64,000 nt of DNA from DATFYM01 sp035315065 (GTDB taxonomy: Bacteria > Acidobacteriota > Terriglobia > UBA7540). Below, one piece after another: positions 61,729-64,000 of the stretch. The position numbers and the translations under genes are program-made. The number at the start of each line of letters is the position of its first letter. The first letter of the stretch is position 1. A model generated the notes under the pieces. That model saw only the letters and a program-made list of their open reading frames with translations. It searched no databases and was not told the DNA's origin. Where the stretch lies: assembly GCA_035315065.1 (NCBI GenBank), contig DATFYM010000241.1:1-64000 (forward strand), written 5' to 3'.

Positions 61729-62814
61729 CTACTTATGACGTTCAGTATAAACACCCTTTCTCTCGTCTTCAGCGCCCGTCTCCCGGACTGCCGGCCGGGC
61801 CGCAGGAACGGCGTTTGCCCCGGGCTGGCCCGAAGCCTGGGGGAGCGTTCTGAAGGTTGCTAGCCTACCCAATGGCGTATTGGACTTCAGCCATCGTTTC
61901 AGACTGAAGAAAACCGGGTAGACTGGGTGCATCAGGCGGACGAGCGGGCCCGGCCTCCGTTCCTCGCCCGATGTGCTCGGCGGATAACCGAATTCCTGGA
62001 GGCAGCCGCCGATCAGCGCCTCGAGGTCGGCCACTTGCACGCGAGTTAACGCGGATTTCCACCGATTTACGGGATTGAAGTAGGGCCCCTTGGATTCATC
62101 TTTGAACGACGAGTTGGGGTCGGCGACGCGGCCCAGACCCGCGTTTTGGATACGCTCATAGTCGAGATCATGGCCGATAAACTCACTCAGTCGCGCCAGG
62201 GTCCGGTGCGGATCGCCAATCAGATCCTCGTAGTGCACTTCCAGATAAGCGGGCTTTATCCTCTCCCCGTCCGCTCTTCCCTTGCGGACCGTCCACTCCC
62301 AATAGAGAGCCGTCGCCAGTTCACTTCGCTTCTTATCCCAAGGCAAAGGCCGAAGCCCACCCATCTTGGTCAAGGAAACCGCAATATCCCTGCCATCGCG
62401 TATGATGTGAACGAACAAAGCGTCTGGCAGTTCTCTCTTGATCTGAGGCATAAAGAGGACATTGTCAGGGTTATAGGCCGCCCAGCGATCGACGCCCTGG
62501 CGGCGAGCGACTTCATCCATCACCAGGCGGATGAAGTCCGAGCCGGTGCGGCACTCGGAAAGCACCCTTTCGCGGATCATCTCGGCTTCCAGCCCGGACC
62601 GCGGGAACGCACCGCTCTGCATCCAGAGATCCAGCAACCGCCGGCGATTCTTCAACACTCGAGGGTCTCCGGCGAGCGGGATGAGCGTGTCATGCACAAC
62701 CCAGGAGGCGCGAAAGATGGCAAAGCCGCCTGACGAGAGGAGGGTGTCGTAGAGGAGATTGGTCCCCGAGCGGTGGCAGCCGACGACGAACACCGGCGAT
62801 TTCTTTCGTTCCAT
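61729..62814 (-). CDS. PAPS-dependent sulfotransferase family protein
   Basis: The 361-residue product has the 5'-phosphosulfate loop KSPVFVVGCHRSGTNLLYDT (about 5-24) and the 3'-phosphate site FVHIIRDGRDIAVSLTKMGG (about 137-156), which define PAPS-binding sulfotransferases. ALYWEWTVRKGRADGERIKP and LEVHYEDLIGDPHRTLARLS are typical of the bacterial Sulfotransfer_1/3 group acting on carbohydrates. It likely sulfates the glycan or its lipid carrier in the cytoplasm. ATG 62814 is chosen; a frame open to 62856 adds 14 residues. The C-terminal 40 residues are low in complexity. It could be another nucleotide-binding sulfotransferase homologue with a different acceptor. Confidence 0.85.
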   Translation of the reverse strand: MERKKSPVFVVGCHRSGTNLLYDTLLSSGGFAIFRASWVVHDTLIPLAGDPRVLKNRRRLLDLWMQSGAFPRSGLEAEMIRERVLSECRTGSDFIRLVMDEVARRQGVDRWAAYNPDNVLFMPQIKRELPDALFVHIIRDGRDIAVSLTKMGGLRPLPWDKKRSELATALYWEWTVRKGRADGERIKPAYLEVHYEDLIGDPHRTLARLSEFIGHDLDYERIQNAGLGRVADPNSSFKDESKGPYFNPVNRWKSALTRVQVADLEALIGGCLQEFGYPPSTSGEERRPGPLVRLMHPVYPVFFSLKRWLKSNTPLGRLATFRTLPQASGQPGANAVPAARPAVRETGAEDERKGVYTERHK

Positions 62815-62857
62815 ATGAGGCCTTTTCACGGCGAGCTCTGGAGCACCATAACACATT

Positions 62858-62970
62858 TATTTTCATCAACATCGTGGGATTACAAGAGTAAGTGCCTTTG
62901 TTTTCATTAACATCGTGGGACTTTCCTACATCCCATTTTCCATAGCCTTTATTTTCATCAACATCGTGGG
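62858..62970. promoter_or_regulatory. three spaced copies of TATTTTCATnnACATCGTGG motif (locus B)
   Basis: Copies start at 62858, 62899 and 62950 (TATTTTCATCAACATCGTGG, TGTTTTCATTAACATCGTGG, TATTTTCATCAACATCGTGG), each followed by GA. The 41 and 51 bp spacing equals that of locus A. The set lies 44 bp upstream of the sulfotransferase ATG on the minus strand. The spacer sequences are unlike those at locus A. Confidence 0.7.
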
Positions 62971-63072
62971 ATCTTCCTTCATATTTGAGGATACGTCGTC
63001 GCCTTTCTCGCGGCAAGATACCCGATTTTACGGAGGTGTGAAAAAAATGCCCTAGCCCCGAAGGGGCGAGTT

Positions 63073-63142
63073 GATTTTGGATTTTGGATTGGAGAGCTCG
63101 CTGTGGTCGCGCTTCTTTTCAATCCAAAATCGAAATCCAAAA
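63073..63142. repeat. inverted ATTTTGGATTTTGGATT / AATCCAAAATCGAAATCCAAAAT
   Basis: GATTTTGGATTTTGGATTGG at 63073 pairs with CAATCCAAAATCGAAATCCA at about 63120-63139. The 629-bp region 62815-63443 contains no supported gene. Confidence 0.75.
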
Positions 63143-63262
63143 TAGACGCCTCACACCACGATTTTCATCGTCCTGTATAACTATATCATAGCTAATGCCT
63201 GTGTCAACATAATCTTTTATCGCGGCACCCAATCTTCCCCCAAGGACTTTCCCAAGGGGCGG

Positions 63263-63408
63263 GAAGGTGTGAAATAATTGCGAAGGAGCTTCCAACACAG
63301 AGACACCGAGGCACAGAGAAAAATGACAGACGTCTGGAAATAAATGACATCTCATGTAATCCTCTCACTCTTTCTCTGTGTCTCTGCGCCTCTGTGTTCT
63401 TCCACAGC
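63263..63408. repeat. CACAGAGACACCGAG inverted element (copy 7)
   Basis: AGGTGTGAAATAATTGCGAA at about 63265 opens the element, and ACACAGAGACACCGAGGCAC pairs with TCTGTGTCTCTGCGCCTCTG near 63374-63395. It has the same orientation as copies 3 and 6. Confidence 0.8.
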
Positions 63409-63443
63409 TCCCGGCGCTACGGGGTAGCGCATAGCCCCATTCC

Positions 63444-64000
63444 CTAGTCCCCAGTCCCTAGCCCCTGAAGGAAGGCGCAGAGCGGCCCGATCAGATGCGG
63501 GCCGCCTGCCACCAGTCCGGGTAGAAGGGCTGACCGATGGTTGAAGGTCAGCGGGGAATTCGCCAGGCTTCGCACGCCGCCGCCGGCGGCTGTCACCAAA
63601 GCTACGCCGGCGGCGACATCCCACTCGTGCTTGGGAGTCAAGGTCCAGGTGGCATCGGCCTTTCCCGCTGCCACCAGGGCCAGCTTGTACGCCACCGAGC
63701 CCATGGGCTGAACCACCAGGGAGCCCCCCTGGAAGCGGTCCCACTCGCCGCGCTTCACTTCACTGCGGCTGGCCAGCACGCGGGCTCCCTCGAGGCTGGT
63801 TCTCTGACTAGGACGGGCGGGCTGGCCGTTGCAGGTAACGCCCTGCCCGCGGCCTCCCAGGATGATCTCGCCGGTGGCGGGATTGGAAATGCCGCCCGCC
63901 ACCGCTTCGCCTTTTTCCACCAGCGCCACGGAGACGCACCACTCGGGGATTCCTGCCACGAACTCGCGCGTCCCGTCCAGCGGATCCACGACCCACACCC
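63444..64000 (-). CDS. inositol monophosphatase/CysQ-family phosphatase, N-terminus missing
   Basis: The gene runs off the right edge, so the first part is absent. The visible 185 residues begin VWVVDPLDGTREFVAGIPEW, the metal-binding DPLDGT motif of the lithium-sensitive phosphatase family, and end with the substrate-side metal motif KHEWDVAAGVALVTAAGG. The REF after DGT resembles CysQ-type 3'(2'),5'-bisphosphate nucleotidases, which clear the PAP left by PAPS-dependent sulfotransferases. That fits the sulfotransferase gene next to it, although inositol or other sugar phosphates cannot be ruled out. The terminal GLGTGD and stop are encoded by a CTAGTCCCCAGTCCCTAGCC repeat. Confidence 0.85.
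   Translation of the reverse strand, partial: VWVVDPLDGTREFVAGIPEWCVSVALVEKGEAVAGGISNPATGEIILGGRGQGVTCNGQPARPSQRTSLEGARVLASRSEVKRGEWDRFQGGSLVVQPMGSVAYKLALVAAGKADATWTLTPKHEWDVAAGVALVTAAGGGVRSLANSPLTFNHRSALLPGLVAGGPHLIGPLCAFLQGLGTGD

Noticed and set aside
62858..62976. CRISPR-like array of three TATTTTCAT repeats
   Set aside because: Only three units, with spacers of unequal length (about 20 and 30 bp), no leader and no cas genes. The equal spacing at a second locus points to regulatory sites or a dispersed element instead.

Overview
The window looks like a chromosomal segment of a soil-type acidobacterium (Acidobacteriota). The grounds are the high-GC coding sequence, a kumamolisin-type S53 peptidase with long Ig-like repeats, a TIGR03790-type protein, exported acidobacterial-looking hypothetical proteins, and intergenic regions crowded with inverted low-complexity repeats. 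This is inference from gene families; no rRNA or tRNA gene was found to settle taxonomy.

Layout. 1-2.3 kb: 3' end of an L-fucose isomerase-family gene, then two overlapping minus-strand genes (a nucleotidyltransferase and its partner), each broken by one in-frame stop, then repeat-rich non-coding DNA. 2.3-12.9 kb: housekeeping block with gamma-carbonic anhydrase, hisS, aspS, a DUF4288 gene, two exported proteins, rnr, folD and coaE. 12.9-22.7 kb: one long minus-strand run. In transcription order it reads RsbRD-like protein, acyl-CoA hydrolase/transferase, ferredoxin, 2-oxoacid:ferredoxin oxidoreductase alpha, a beta-gamma fusion, DegT-type aminotransferase, Gfo/Idh/MocA oxidoreductase and a double flavodoxin-fold reductase. 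22.9-34 kb: DUF420 protein, HEAT/lipoyl-like membrane protein, S53 peptidase, Bcp peroxiredoxin, a PIN/RHH toxin-antitoxin pair, a PCYCGC-type protein, gatB and a TIGR03790 protein. 34-52.5 kb: a 1.6 kb non-coding stretch, a small zinc-ribbon protein, then five large secreted proteins on the plus strand: one phage-tail-fibre-like, one unrecognised, and three paralogues, of which the last two are a tandem duplication with its leader. 52.6-64 kb: a surface polysaccharide locus with GT2 glycosyltransferase, Wzx-type flippase, GT39-type membrane glycosyltransferase, parallel beta-helix protein, O-antigen ligase/polymerase, YdcF protein, sulfotransferase and a CysQ/inositol-phosphatase-family gene cut by the window edge.

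How the parts fit. The oxidoreductase and CoA transferase could oxidise branched-chain 2-oxoacids to acyl-CoA with ferredoxin as acceptor and then recover the CoA. The flippase, ligase, sulfotransferase and PAP-phosphatase-like gene suggest a possibly sulfated exported glycan, next to a set of large exported proteins of unknown role.

The most unusual signal is the repeat biology. Nearly every junction carries a long inverted pair of short-period arrays whose sequence differs from locus to locus. Such arrays supply the last residues and stop codons of several proteins. One palindromic element of about 150 bp sits in frame inside rnr. One array forms the linker that fuses the beta and gamma subunits of the oxidoreductase. 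Separately, a 20-bp motif occurs three times with the same 41/51-bp spacing upstream of two unrelated genes 44 kb apart, and a 52-bp upstream element is shared by two divergent promoters of the polysaccharide locus.
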